Source of the DNA: Microlunatus phosphovorus NM-1
GTDB taxonomy: Bacteria > Actinomycetota > Actinomycetes > Propionibacteriales > Propionibacteriaceae
Length of the DNA stretch: 64,000 nt
Direction: 5' to 3'
Assembly (NCBI RefSeq): GCF_000270245.1
Contig: NC_015635.1
Span: forward strand, 4,340,001 to 4,404,000
Positions 25,356 through 32,907 of this stretch are shown here, piece after piece. The notes beneath the pieces were generated by a model that searched no databases, was not told where the DNA came from, and saw nothing but the letters and a program-made list of their open reading frames with translations. The first letter of the stretch is position 1. Every line of letters begins with the position of its first letter. Made by a program: the position numbers and the translations under genes.

Positions 25356-25826
25356 ATGGAGTTGGGCAGATTCCGCGTCGGACTGCGGGTGCCGGACGTG
25401 TCCGAGGCAACACACTTCTACCGTGGGCTGGGTTTTGGCGAGGTCGGGATGGTCCCTGCGGATGACGGTCGAGTGTTGATGGCGATCCTCCAGCGGGAGG
25501 GAGTGATGCTGCTCGTCGATGCGCTGATCGGAATGCCGTTCGCCCCCACAGAGCGTGAGCGCCAGGTGCAGAGCGGGCCTCGCGGGCTAGGCGTCGCTTT
25601 AGGGCTCGGCGTGGACGATCTCGCGGCCACCTATGCCTACTGCCAAGGCCACGGCTGCACGATCACTGCGCAACCGGCCGACACGAGCTACGGTGATCGG
25701 GTTTCCGAGTGCATTGACCCGTTCGGCTACCTATGGGAGATTTCGCAGCCTGTCGCCGTAGTGCCGGTAGACGAGGCACTGCAGGTCCTCGGAGCGGATT
25801 GGTCTCAGCGCCCTGTCTCTAAGTAG
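25356..25826 (+). CDS. VOC-superfamily (glyoxalase/bleomycin-resistance fold) protein
   Basis: The 156-residue protein starts MELGRFRVGLRVPDVSEATH and carries two beta-alpha-beta-beta-beta modules: THFYRGLGFGEVGMVP and LLVDALIG, then GLGVALGLGVDDLAATYAYCQ and ECIDPFGYLWEISQP. The last block, including DPFGYLW and the Glu that follows, is typical of VOC proteins. Substrate and metal are unknown. The ATG at 25356 is preceded by AGGAT, so I prefer it to the GTG at 25341. It stands alone between a truncated gene and a repeat-bearing gap. Confidence 0.85.
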   Translation: MELGRFRVGLRVPDVSEATHFYRGLGFGEVGMVPADDGRVLMAILQREGVMLLVDALIGMPFAPTERERQVQSGPRGLGVALGLGVDDLAATYAYCQGHGCTITAQPADTSYGDRVSECIDPFGYLWEISQPVAVVPVDEALQVLGADWSQRPVSK

Positions 25827-26051
25827 GTACGCCTACCGCCAGTACGAAGGCGGGCACCTCACGTACCTCGGCCAGCAAGACGTCCGGTGAACGGCATGCA
25901 CCCTCGACCAACGACGGCTGTCATCATCGCCACGCTCAGGGGCCGTCCCGCAAGACTGGTTCGGTGATCAGTCTCGGTGATCGGGGGCTAAACGGCGACT
26001 GGGGATAGGCCTCGCCAGCCGTCAGGTGTTCGAATAGCGCGAGCCGCTGGA

Positions 26052-26107
26052 CGACAAGTTAGTGAGAAGACGACAGCCCACCGACAAGTTAATGAGAAAC
26101 GACAAGT
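26052..26107 (+). repeat. Short direct repeats, possibly the end of a lost insertion sequence
   Basis: CGACAAGTTAGTGAGAA (26052-26068) and CGACAAGTTAATGAGAA (26082-26098) are 16 of 17 identical and 30 bases apart, followed by a partial CGACAAGT at 26100. Multiple short repeats at one end are typical of IS21-like elements. There is no transposase gene here, so this would be a relic. The IS link is tentative. Confidence 0.4.
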
Positions 26108-26190
26108 GGGTCGAGAACCTACAGGATTTGACACAAGCACATCCACCTGTACGCCCACAGCGAACGGGGAACAAACCGGCCCTCCAACGC

Positions 26191-26211
26191 CTTGAGTGTA
26201 TGTCGCTCAAC
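26191..26211. promoter_or_regulatory. HAIR-like HspR-binding site upstream of lon
   Basis: CTTGAGT (26191-26197), seven bases, then GCTCAAC (26205-26211). The HspR-associated inverted repeat consensus is CTTGAGT-N7-ACTCAAG, so the left half is perfect and the right half matches at five of seven positions. It lies 33 bases upstream of the lon ATG. HspR represses dnaK, clpB and lon in Streptomyces, so heat-shock control of this lon gene is likely. Confidence 0.7.
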
Positions 26212-26243
26212 CCTTCGAGCGACCGCAAGTCTGGAGGACATAC

Positions 26244-28673
26244 ATGACGACAACCCAACTTCCCGTTCTCTTCCTCACCGATCTGGTCGTCCTTCCCGGC
26301 ATGGTCGTGCCGATCGAACTCGACGACACCGCACGGGCGGCCGTGGACGCGGCCCGGGCCAGCAGCGACGATGAGCTGCTGGTCGCACCGCGGCTCGAGG
26401 AGCGCTATGCCACCTACGGCGTAGTCGCCACCATCGTGCAGCTCGGCCGCACGGCGGGTGGTCAGGCCGCCGCGGTGATCCGCGCCGAGCGCCGGGTCAA
26501 GATCGGCTCCGGGGTGACCGGTCCGGGCGCGGCCCTGTGGGTCGAGGCCGAGGACATCACCGAGGACGGGCACGAGTCCGACGCCGTGCGGGCGCTGGCC
26601 AGCGAATACAAGTCGCTGGTGATCGCGTCTCTGCAGCGTCGTGACGCCTGGCAGGTGATCGAGACGGTCAACCGGGTCACCGACCCGTCCAATCTGGCCG
26701 ACCTGTCCGGCTACGCCGGATATCTCAGCGACGAGCAGAAGATGCAGCTGCTGGAGACGCCTGACGTCGCCGAGCGACTGACCCTGCTGATCGGCTGGAC
26801 CAAGGATCACCTCGCCGAGGTCGAGGTGAACGACAAGATCGCCTCCGACGTCCGCGAGGGGATGGACAAGAGCCAGCGGGAGTTCCTGCTCCGCCAGCAG
26901 CTCAACGCCATCCGCAAGGAGCTCGGCGAGGACGAACCGGACGGCGCCCAGGACTACCGCACCCGGGTCGAGGAAGCCGATCTGCCCGAGGACGTACGCA
27001 AGGCCGCCCTGCGTGAGGTGGGCAAGCTGGAGCGCGGCAGCGACCAGAGCCCCGAGGCCGGCTACCTCCGCACCTGGCTGGACACGATCCTCGAGCTGCC
27101 CTGGCACACCAAGACCACCGACTCGACCGACATCGTCGCCGCCCGAGCGGTGCTCGATGCCGACCACCATGGCCTGACCGACGTCAAGGACCGGATCGTG
27201 GAGTACCTGGCAATCCGTGCCCGCCGCGCCAATCGTGGTCTCGAGGTCGTGGGTGGACGTGGGTCCGGCGCGGTGCTCGCCCTGGTCGGACCGCCCGGCG
27301 TCGGCAAAACCTCACTCGGCGAGTCCGTCGCCCGTGCCCTGGGCCGCAAGTTCGTCCGGGTCGCCCTCGGTGGCGTCCGGGACGAGGCTGAGATCCGCGG
27401 ACACCGGCGGACGTACGTCGGCGCGCTGCCCGGCCGGATCGTACGCGCGATCACCGAGGCCGGTTCGATGAACCCGGTCGTGCTGCTGGACGAGATCGAC
27501 AAGGTCGGCTCGGACTACCGCGGCGATCCGAGTGCAGCCCTGCTCGAGGTGCTGGACCCCGCGCAGAACCACACGTTCCGCGATCACTATCTGGAGGTCG
27601 ACCTCGACCTGTCCGACGTGGTGTTCCTGGCCACCGCCAACGTGCTGGAATCGATCCCCCAGCCGCTGCTGGACCGGATGGAGCTGGTCACCCTCGACGG
27701 CTACACCGAGGACGACAAGATCGCCATCGCTCGGGACTACCTGCTGCCGAAGCAGTCCGAACTGGCGGCGCTGACCTCCGCCGAGGTGGAGATCACCGAC
27801 GAGGCGCTGCGGGAGATCGCGGCCAACTACACCCGGGAGCCGGGCGTACGGCAGCTGGAACGACTCTTGGCCAAGGCGCTGCGCAAGGCGGCCACCGAGC
27901 TGGCCTCCGAGACGCTGTCCCAGGAGCCCGCCGATCGGGACGACTCCGGGGAGGAGGTGTCGGCGATCGTGGTCGACGCCGAGAACCTGGTGCACTATCT
28001 CGGCCGGCCACGCTTCACACCCGAGGGGCATGAGCGGACCTCGGTGCCAGGAGTTGCGACCGGGCTCGCGGTCACCGGACTCGGCGGCGATGTGCTGTTC
28101 ATCGAGGCGGCAGCCGACGGTACCGCGACCGGCTCGAGCCCGACACCGGCGGAGCGGCGCCGCGGCAGCCTGACCCTGACCGGGCAGTTGGGCGATGTGA
28201 TGAAGGAGTCCGCGCAGATCGCGTGGAGCTATGTCCGGGCGCACGCGGATCAGCTCGGCATCACCGATCTGTCAACGCTGGATCGTGATATCCACATCCA
28301 CGTACCCGCGGGCGCGGTGCCGAAGGACGGTCCATCGGCCGGCGTCACCATGGTCACCGCACTGGTGTCGATGGCCACCGGTCAGCCGGTGCGCTCCGAG
28401 GTCGGGATGACCGGCGAGGTCACCCTGAACGGCCGAGTGCTGCCGATCGGCGGCGTCAAGCAGAAGCTGCTGGCTGCTCAGCGCGCGGGTCTGACCACGG
28501 TGTTCGTGCCTCAGCGCAACGAGCCGGATCTCGATGACGTACCGGCCGAGGTGCTGGCCGACATCGACGTACGTCCGATGACCGACGTGGCCGAGATCGT
28601 ACGACTGGCACTCGAGCCGGCTGCAGGCAAACCGTCGATGACGGCCCCCGCCAGCCAACCGACCGCGGCCTAG
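26244..28673 (+). CDS. lon: ATP-dependent protease Lon
   Basis: The 809-residue protein has the LonA layout: N-terminal substrate domain (residues 1-190, LPVLFLTDLVVLPGMVVPIEL), AAA+ domain with Walker A GPPGVGKT near 348-355 and Walker B VVLLDEIDKVG, and the C-terminal protease with the dyad S698 (DGPSAG) and K741 (GGVKQK). Lon degrades misfolded and regulatory proteins in the cytoplasm. The ATG at 26244 has GGAGG at the correct distance, so the in-frame ATG at 26196, which lies over the HAIR-like operator, is rejected. A strong hairpin follows the stop. Confidence 0.97.
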   Translation: MTTTQLPVLFLTDLVVLPGMVVPIELDDTARAAVDAARASSDDELLVAPRLEERYATYGVVATIVQLGRTAGGQAAAVIRAERRVKIGSGVTGPGAALWVEAEDITEDGHESDAVRALASEYKSLVIASLQRRDAWQVIETVNRVTDPSNLADLSGYAGYLSDEQKMQLLETPDVAERLTLLIGWTKDHLAEVEVNDKIASDVREGMDKSQREFLLRQQLNAIRKELGEDEPDGAQDYRTRVEEADLPEDVRKAALREVGKLERGSDQSPEAGYLRTWLDTILELPWHTKTTDSTDIVAARAVLDADHHGLTDVKDRIVEYLAIRARRANRGLEVVGGRGSGAVLALVGPPGVGKTSLGESVARALGRKFVRVALGGVRDEAEIRGHRRTYVGALPGRIVRAITEAGSMNPVVLLDEIDKVGSDYRGDPSAALLEVLDPAQNHTFRDHYLEVDLDLSDVVFLATANVLESIPQPLLDRMELVTLDGYTEDDKIAIARDYLLPKQSELAALTSAEVEITDEALREIAANYTREPGVRQLERLLAKALRKAATELASETLSQEPADRDDSGEEVSAIVVDAENLVHYLGRPRFTPEGHERTSVPGVATGLAVTGLGGDVLFIEAAADGTATGSSPTPAERRRGSLTLTGQLGDVMKESAQIAWSYVRAHADQLGITDLSTLDRDIHIHVPAGAVPKDGPSAGVTMVTALVSMATGQPVRSEVGMTGEVTLNGRVLPIGGVKQKLLAAQRAGLTTVFVPQRNEPDLDDVPAEVLADIDVRPMTDVAEIVRLALEPAAGKPSMTAPASQPTAA

Positions 28674-28694
28674 TGCCTGCCGGTGAGCACTAGT

Positions 28695-28728
28695 TGATGG
28701 GCCCGCTCGCCCGTGAGCGGGCCCATCA
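28695..28728. terminator. Bidirectional hairpin between lon and the convergent AraC gene
   Basis: TGATGGGCCCGCTC (28695-28708) and GAGCGGGCCCATCA (28715-28728) form a perfect 14-bp stem with a six-base loop. It follows the lon stop and overlaps the last codon of the AraC gene on the other strand. There is no long U run, but the stem and position suit a shared terminator. Confidence 0.75.
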
Positions 28729-29571
28729 GCTCGCCAGCCAGGCGCGAGGCGAACAGCCGACTCGTTTCGCGAAAGCACGAGAGAACGCGGGCGGGTTGGC
28801 ATAGCCGAGTTCGACGGCCGTCCGGGCGACGGAGTCACCGTCGCGCAGCCGCTGCTGCGCGACGGTGATCCGCCAGCACGTCAGGTACTCCGCGGGCGGC
28901 TGCCCCACGAGTTGTTTGAACCTCGCGGCGAACGAGCTCCTGGACATGGCCGCCTCCCGCGCCAGTGCGGCCAGGGTCCACGGTCGGCCCGGAGCCTCGT
29001 GGATGGCGACGAGCGCCCGGGCGAGCTGCTCGTCGCCCAGGCCCGTCAGCAAACCAGTGGGCAGCGCCAGCTCGTCGGGATGCTCGAGCATCCAGCGAAA
29101 GAGCTGGATCAACACCACCTCGAACAGCCGGTCCGCAATCACCGTCCGGCCACATCCGACCTGGTCGATCTCGGCGAACAGCAGCTCGAGCGCCGGCGTG
29201 AGAGTGTCGACCTCTGCCAGCGGCAGAACGATGACCGGCGGCAGCGTACGGACCAGCGGATGGGTCGTCCCGCCGTCGAAGTCGAGTGCCGCGCAGGCGA
29301 AGTCGGAGTCCGGCGTAGGCGCGTTGTGGAAAGCATGCTCCAGCGGGCGCGGATAGAACAGCAGACTCGGACGATCGATCCGAGCCCTGCTTGGGCCACC
29401 GCCGGCGACTCGGTAGGTCATCTCCAGCTCACCGCGCCGCAGCACATGAAGGAAGCCTCGTCCAGGCCGGGCTGCGAAGGTGGTGACACCGCACAGCGGC
29501 CCAGCGTGGAACAGATGGGTATGCACCCGGAAGCGTTCGAGCAGCGGAGTCAGGCGATCCAGTGACGTCAC
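28726..29571 (-). CDS. AraC-family regulator with N-terminal cupin_6 domain
   Basis: The 281-residue protein has an N-terminal cupin (residues 15-180: HTHLFHAGPLCGVTTF, GFLHVLRRGELEMTY, FYPRPLEHAFH) and a C-terminal AraC domain (residues 190-281: TLAALAREAAMSRSSFAARFKQ and TAVELGYANPPAFSRAFAKRVG). This AraC-cupin_6 type commonly sits divergent from small oxidoreductases or AhpD-like genes, as here. I chose the GTG at 29571 because the protein then begins in the typical VTSLDRLTPLLERFRVHTH; the open frame continues to an ATG at 29634 that is also possible. No ribosome binding site decides it. Confidence 0.88.
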   Translation of the reverse strand: MTSLDRLTPLLERFRVHTHLFHAGPLCGVTTFAARPGRGFLHVLRRGELEMTYRVAGGGPSRARIDRPSLLFYPRPLEHAFHNAPTPDSDFACAALDFDGGTTHPLVRTLPPVIVLPLAEVDTLTPALELLFAEIDQVGCGRTVIADRLFEVVLIQLFRWMLEHPDELALPTGLLTGLGDEQLARALVAIHEAPGRPWTLAALAREAAMSRSSFAARFKQLVGQPPAEYLTCWRITVAQQRLRDGDSVARTAVELGYANPPAFSRAFAKRVGCSPRAWLAS

Positions 29572-29704
29572 AGCGACAGCTTGCCAGACGAAGTGGTAAG
29601 AATTCGAGACGATCTGGTGCAGTTCGTCCAGCACTCAGACGCCAGCCTTGGGGCAGCCCCTCCAGCGAGCAGCGCCGGAGGTCGCCACTATCCAAGGAGC
29701 ACCC

Positions 29705-30241
29705 ATGCCCAATGTCGCCCTGATCGATCGCGAGTCCACCACCGGTGCGGTCAAGGACCAGCTCGATCAGATCCATGCCGCCTTCGGCACCGTGCCCGCG
29801 ATGTTCGCAGCCGTCGCGAACTCCCCCGCCGCCCTGCAGAGCATGTGGGGTGCGTTCGTCGCCTACGGCGGCGGCGCCCTCGGGCCGGCGCTGGGCGAAC
29901 AGATCGCCGTCGCGGTCGCGAACCGCAACAGCTGCGAATACTGTCTCGCCGCGCACACGGCCCTCGGACGGAAGGCGGGCCTCTCCCGTGACGCATTGCG
30001 GACTGCGCAAGCGGGCGAGTCCGACGATCCGCGTACCGCGGCCCTGCTGGCGTTCGCCCTGGCCTTGGTCGAACGCCGCGGCCAGGTGACACCGGAGGAC
30101 GTGCAGTCCGTCCGCGACCAGGGTTGGACCGACGACGAGATCGTCGAGACCATCGGGCAGGTGGCGCTCAACCTGTTCACCAACTACGTCAACATCGCGC
30201 TCGGAGTGCCGGTCGACTTCCCCAAGGTCCCACTGCGCTGA
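29705..30241 (+). CDS. AhpD-like/carboxymuconolactone decarboxylase-family protein
   Basis: The 178-residue protein is of the CMD/AhpD peroxidase fold, with CEYCLAAH (C77, C80, H84). This CxxC-x3-H is the redox-active motif of AhpD-type alkylhydroperoxidases, so a peroxidase or general thiol-redox role is likely. AAGGAG precedes the ATG at 29705. The divergent AraC-cupin regulator is its probable controller. The frame further upstream to 29648 lies outside the ribosome binding site and is not used. Confidence 0.92.
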   Translation: MPNVALIDRESTTGAVKDQLDQIHAAFGTVPAMFAAVANSPAALQSMWGAFVAYGGGALGPALGEQIAVAVANRNSCEYCLAAHTALGRKAGLSRDALRTAQAGESDDPRTAALLAFALALVERRGQVTPEDVQSVRDQGWTDDEIVETIGQVALNLFTNYVNIALGVPVDFPKVPLR

Positions 30242-30305
30242 CACACAAGGGGCTGACAGAAGGAGCTGACGCAGGGGGCTGACGAAGAGGGCTGCCGGAG
30301 ATGCG
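30242..30305 (+). repeat. Short degenerate tandem repeat
   Basis: The 64-base gap holds four imperfect copies of GGGCTGAC(G), spaced 15 to 17 bases. It separates two convergent genes. No stem of terminator quality is visible. Confidence 0.5.
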
Positions 30306-30752
30306 TCAGGAGGACATGTCGGCACCCTCGAAGTCGGCCGCGCTGTACTCACGCTGCTCGACCAGCACCATCCAGTTCCCGGAGTTGTCCCGCATCAGGG
30401 CTTCGACCCCGTACGGTCGCTCCTCCGGGGTCTGGATGAACTGGACGCCCTTGGCCGACAGGTCTTCGTAAGTGGCCCGGCAGTCGTCGACGGTCAGCCC
30501 GATCCCAGGCAGTCCACCGGACTCCTGCGCTCGCTGCATGGCGGCGATCAGATCGTCGGACAGCGGCTTGCTCGGGGTCGTCAGGTGCACCTGCAGCTCG
30601 GGCTGATTGGGGTGCACCACCGTGCACCAGCGGAAGTCGGGTCCGAGCTGGAGATCGTCCTTGGCCTGGAAGCCGAGCACGTCGGTGTAGAAGGCCAGCG
30701 ACTCGTCGATGTCCTTCACCCAGACACTGATCAAAGAGATGTTGGTGATCAT
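30306..30752 (-). CDS. VOC-superfamily protein
   Basis: The 148-residue protein has the VOC fold: MITNISLISVWVKDIDESLA, FYTDVLGFQAKDD, WCTVVHPNQPELQVHL, then GIGLTVDDCRATYEDLSAKG and DNSGNWMVLVEQ. The motif W-CTVVHP in the first module and the closing glutamate in LVEQ are typical of the metal-binding VOC subset. The upstream AraC gene starts only 18 bases away on the same strand, and AraC-VOC pairs are common. The substrate is unknown. Confidence 0.9.
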   Translation of the reverse strand: MITNISLISVWVKDIDESLAFYTDVLGFQAKDDLQLGPDFRWCTVVHPNQPELQVHLTTPSKPLSDDLIAAMQRAQESGGLPGIGLTVDDCRATYEDLSAKGVQFIQTPEERPYGVEALMRDNSGNWMVLVEQREYSAADFEGADMSS

Positions 30753-30770
30753 GGGACGAACTTACGAGGC

Positions 30771-31283
30771 TTATCCCCCGGCAGGCTTCTCCCAGATTGC
30801 GGAGGCCGGATCCCCTCGGTGACCCGGTTTTGTCTCACTGTCCACGTCTGGCGGGGACGGTGAGACAAAAGCCGACCGCCGCTCCGCCAGACCCCACATG
30901 AACACATAGCAGCCCGGAATCCGTGGTGCCCCGGCCCGCGCCCACCGCGCTTGGAAGGCGCTCGGCGTCTCCCCGGTGATCTCACTGAACCGGCTGCTGA
31001 ACGAGCCGAGGCTGGCGAACCCCACCGCGAAGCAGACCTCGGTCACCGTCAGGTTCGTCGTCCGCAGCAGATCCTGGGCACGCTCCACCCGACGCTGCGA
31101 CAGATACGCCGCAGGTGTCTGCCCATAGACGGCCCGGAACAGCCGGAGGAAGTGGTACTTGCTGAGCATCGCCACCGCGGCCAGATCCTCCAGCGTCAGC
31201 GGCTCCGCGAAGTTCCGATCGGCGTGATCACGCGCGCGTCGAAGATCCGCACGCAGATCGTCGGGAACACGCACCTCGGACAC
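30771..31283 (-). CDS. Short AraC-family regulator (DNA-binding domain only)
   Basis: The 170-residue protein has an AraC DNA-binding domain at residues 10-115 (TLEDLAAVAMLSKYHFLRLF and TEVCFAVGFASLGSFSSRF, then TPSAFQARW). The last 50 residues are polar and match no sensor domain. It is the first gene of a two-gene unit with the VOC gene. Start is a GTG at 31283. Direct sensing is not evident, so it may act constitutively or through a partner. Confidence 0.88.
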   Translation of the reverse strand: MSEVRVPDDLRADLRRARDHADRNFAEPLTLEDLAAVAMLSKYHFLRLFRAVYGQTPAAYLSQRRVERAQDLLRTTNLTVTEVCFAVGFASLGSFSSRFSEITGETPSAFQARWARAGAPRIPGCYVFMWGLAERRSAFVSPSPPDVDSETKPGHRGDPASAIWEKPAGG

Positions 31284-31300
31284 GCTGCCACCGTATGGCC

Positions 31301-32305
31301 TCAGTCCTCAGAGGTGCCCTTGGAGGTGCTCGACGCGTCGCTGTCCTCCTCGTACCGGCTCTTGACCAGGCTGGCCACGGTGGTGATGAGGAGGGTCACG
31401 ATGATCACTGTCAGCGATACCCAGATCGGGATCTCGCCGCCCCAGGGCGCCCAGTCAGCCAGGTGGTAGTGATGCAGCGCGTGCAGGATCAGCTTCACAC
31501 CGATGAAGGCCAGGATCACCGACAGGCCGAGCGACAGGTAGACCAGCCGCTTGAGCAGGCCGCCGATCAGGAAGTAGAGCTGCCGGAGGCCCATCAGGGC
31601 GAACACGTTGGCAGTGAAGACGAGGTACGGCTCCTGGGTCAGGCCGTAGATCGCCGGGATCGAGTCGAGTGCGAACAACAGGTCCGTCGAGCCGAGGGCC
31701 ACGATGACGAACAACATCGGCGTGATGTGCCGAACGCCGTCGAGGTTCACCGAAAGCCGGGTGCCGTGGTATTCGTCGACTGACTTGAACCGCCGCTTGA
31801 CGAACCGCATGGCCGCGTTGTCCGGCATCTCATCGCTCTCATCGTGGCTGCGATAGTCGATGACCAGCTTGATCGCGGTGTAGATCAAGAACGCGCCGAA
31901 CAGGAAGAAGATCCAGGAGAACTGATTGATCGCCGCAGCGCCGAGGGCGATGAAGATGCCTCGGAAGATCAGCGCCAAGATGATGCCGACCATCAAGGCG
32001 TACTGCTGCAGGTGCCTGGGCACCTTCATCGCGCCCATGATGATCACGAAGATGAACAGGTTGTCGATCGACAGGCTGTATTCAGTCAGCCAGCCGGCGA
32101 AGAACTCCCCTGCGTACCTCGGACCGGACAGTGCCCAGACGCCAAGCCCGAACAGGATCGCCAGGCTGACGAAGATGCTGACCGCGATGCCCGCTTCCTT
32201 CATCGACGGCTCGTGCGGCTTGCGCCCGATGATGAACAGATCGAAGCCAAGGACGGCGATCATCACGACGACGGTGACGACCCAGGTGTACAGATGAATA
32301 TCCAT
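31301..32305 (-). CDS. TerC-family integral membrane protein (Alx-like)
   Basis: The 334-residue protein has about eight transmembrane helices and the TerC core motifs EYSLSIDNLFIFVIIMGAMK and ALGSTDLLFALDSIPAIYGL, each with acidic residues within the membrane. TerC/Alx proteins are linked to manganese or other metal export during exoenzyme loading. The C-terminal tail is short and polar. It lies upstream in orientation of the AraC-VOC pair but with its own start. I looked for a manganese riboswitch upstream and saw none. A tellurite role cannot be claimed. Confidence 0.92.
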   Translation of the reverse strand: MDIHLYTWVVTVVVMIAVLGFDLFIIGRKPHEPSMKEAGIAVSIFVSLAILFGLGVWALSGPRYAGEFFAGWLTEYSLSIDNLFIFVIIMGAMKVPRHLQQYALMVGIILALIFRGIFIALGAAAINQFSWIFFLFGAFLIYTAIKLVIDYRSHDESDEMPDNAAMRFVKRRFKSVDEYHGTRLSVNLDGVRHITPMLFVIVALGSTDLLFALDSIPAIYGLTQEPYLVFTANVFALMGLRQLYFLIGGLLKRLVYLSLGLSVILAFIGVKLILHALHHYHLADWAPWGGEIPIWVSLTVIIVTLLITTVASLVKSRYEEDSDASSTSKGTSED

Positions 32306-32801
32306 GGGCGGGTGGGGGCCCCTTCCGAGACTATGGATCCGAGAACGACACGATCTCGGAGGTCTCTTCCACCGGCCACCCTAGGCCAGCCGCCGCACCG
32401 GGCACACCCCGACGACCTACGTTGTCGTTGATGGGATGCGAGCGTCCGTGCTGACGATACGACGCGAAGGAATACTCCCCTCCGCATCCAGTATCTCAGG
32501 CCACACCCCAACCTGAGAAATCCTGTGAGTCAGACCACGTCCCTGGGGCGCGGACCGCGGCGGATGCCGTCCGATCCGGGCGGTAGCTGTCGAATCCGTG
32601 ACAAATCCGCGGTTCAATCGCGTAAACGGGTCCGACACGCCGTATGACCTCAGTTGAACCGCTCATTTGTCCCACTATCGGGCGAGCCGCCGTCAACCTC
32701 ACCAGAACGAGCTGGCGCACGAAGGAGTTGGTGCCCTGGCCGGATCAGGGCCTGGTCGGGCGTTCCGAGCCAGCCTCGCCCGCCATCGACCTCAACCAGG
32801 T
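32306..32801. other. Gene-free stretch of about 500 bases
   Basis: No coding frame is convincing between the TerC start and the hairpin repeat. A short stem (TCTCAGG 32494-32500 with CCTGAGA 32512-32518) is visible. The TerC promoter must lie at the left end; no clear consensus was seen. Hairpin repeat sequence begins at 32802. Confidence 0.6.
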
Positions 32802-32905
32802 GGACGCTTTGGCGGCTGCGACTCGAGTCAGGGAGTGGTGGGCGTTCCGAGCGGAGCCTGCGGAGCGAGGTGGGCAAGACTCGAGTCGCAGCCGCCGGAG
32901 CGTCC
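32802..32905. repeat. Long hairpin repeat directly 3' of uvrB (H1)
   Basis: Arms 32802-32829 and 32878-32905 are 28 bases each and complementary throughout, with 26 Watson-Crick pairs and two positions that would be G-U. The 48-base core (32830-32877) has AGTGGTGGGCGTTCCGAGCG, then GAGC-TGCGGAGCGAGGTGGGC. The same core occurs between quite different arms at 58806-58968. The hairpin begins two bases after the uvrB stop. There is no U run, so it is not a standard terminator. Confidence 0.85.
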
Positions 32906-32907
32906 AA

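Larger units (their letters stand above)
25827..26243. other. Gap of 417 bases before lon
   Basis: No complete gene lies here. Just after the VOC stop, one short frame (25828-25890) reads YAYRQYEGGHLTYLGQQDVR then a stop; it looks like the last residues of a lost protein, family unknown. Further right are two copies of a 17-base repeat (26052-26107) and the lon regulatory region with an HspR-type inverted repeat. Confidence 0.55.

Noticed and set aside
32306-32640. Manganese (yybP-ykoY) riboswitch upstream of the TerC gene
   Set aside because: The conserved internal loop sequences of that riboswitch were not found on the minus strand.
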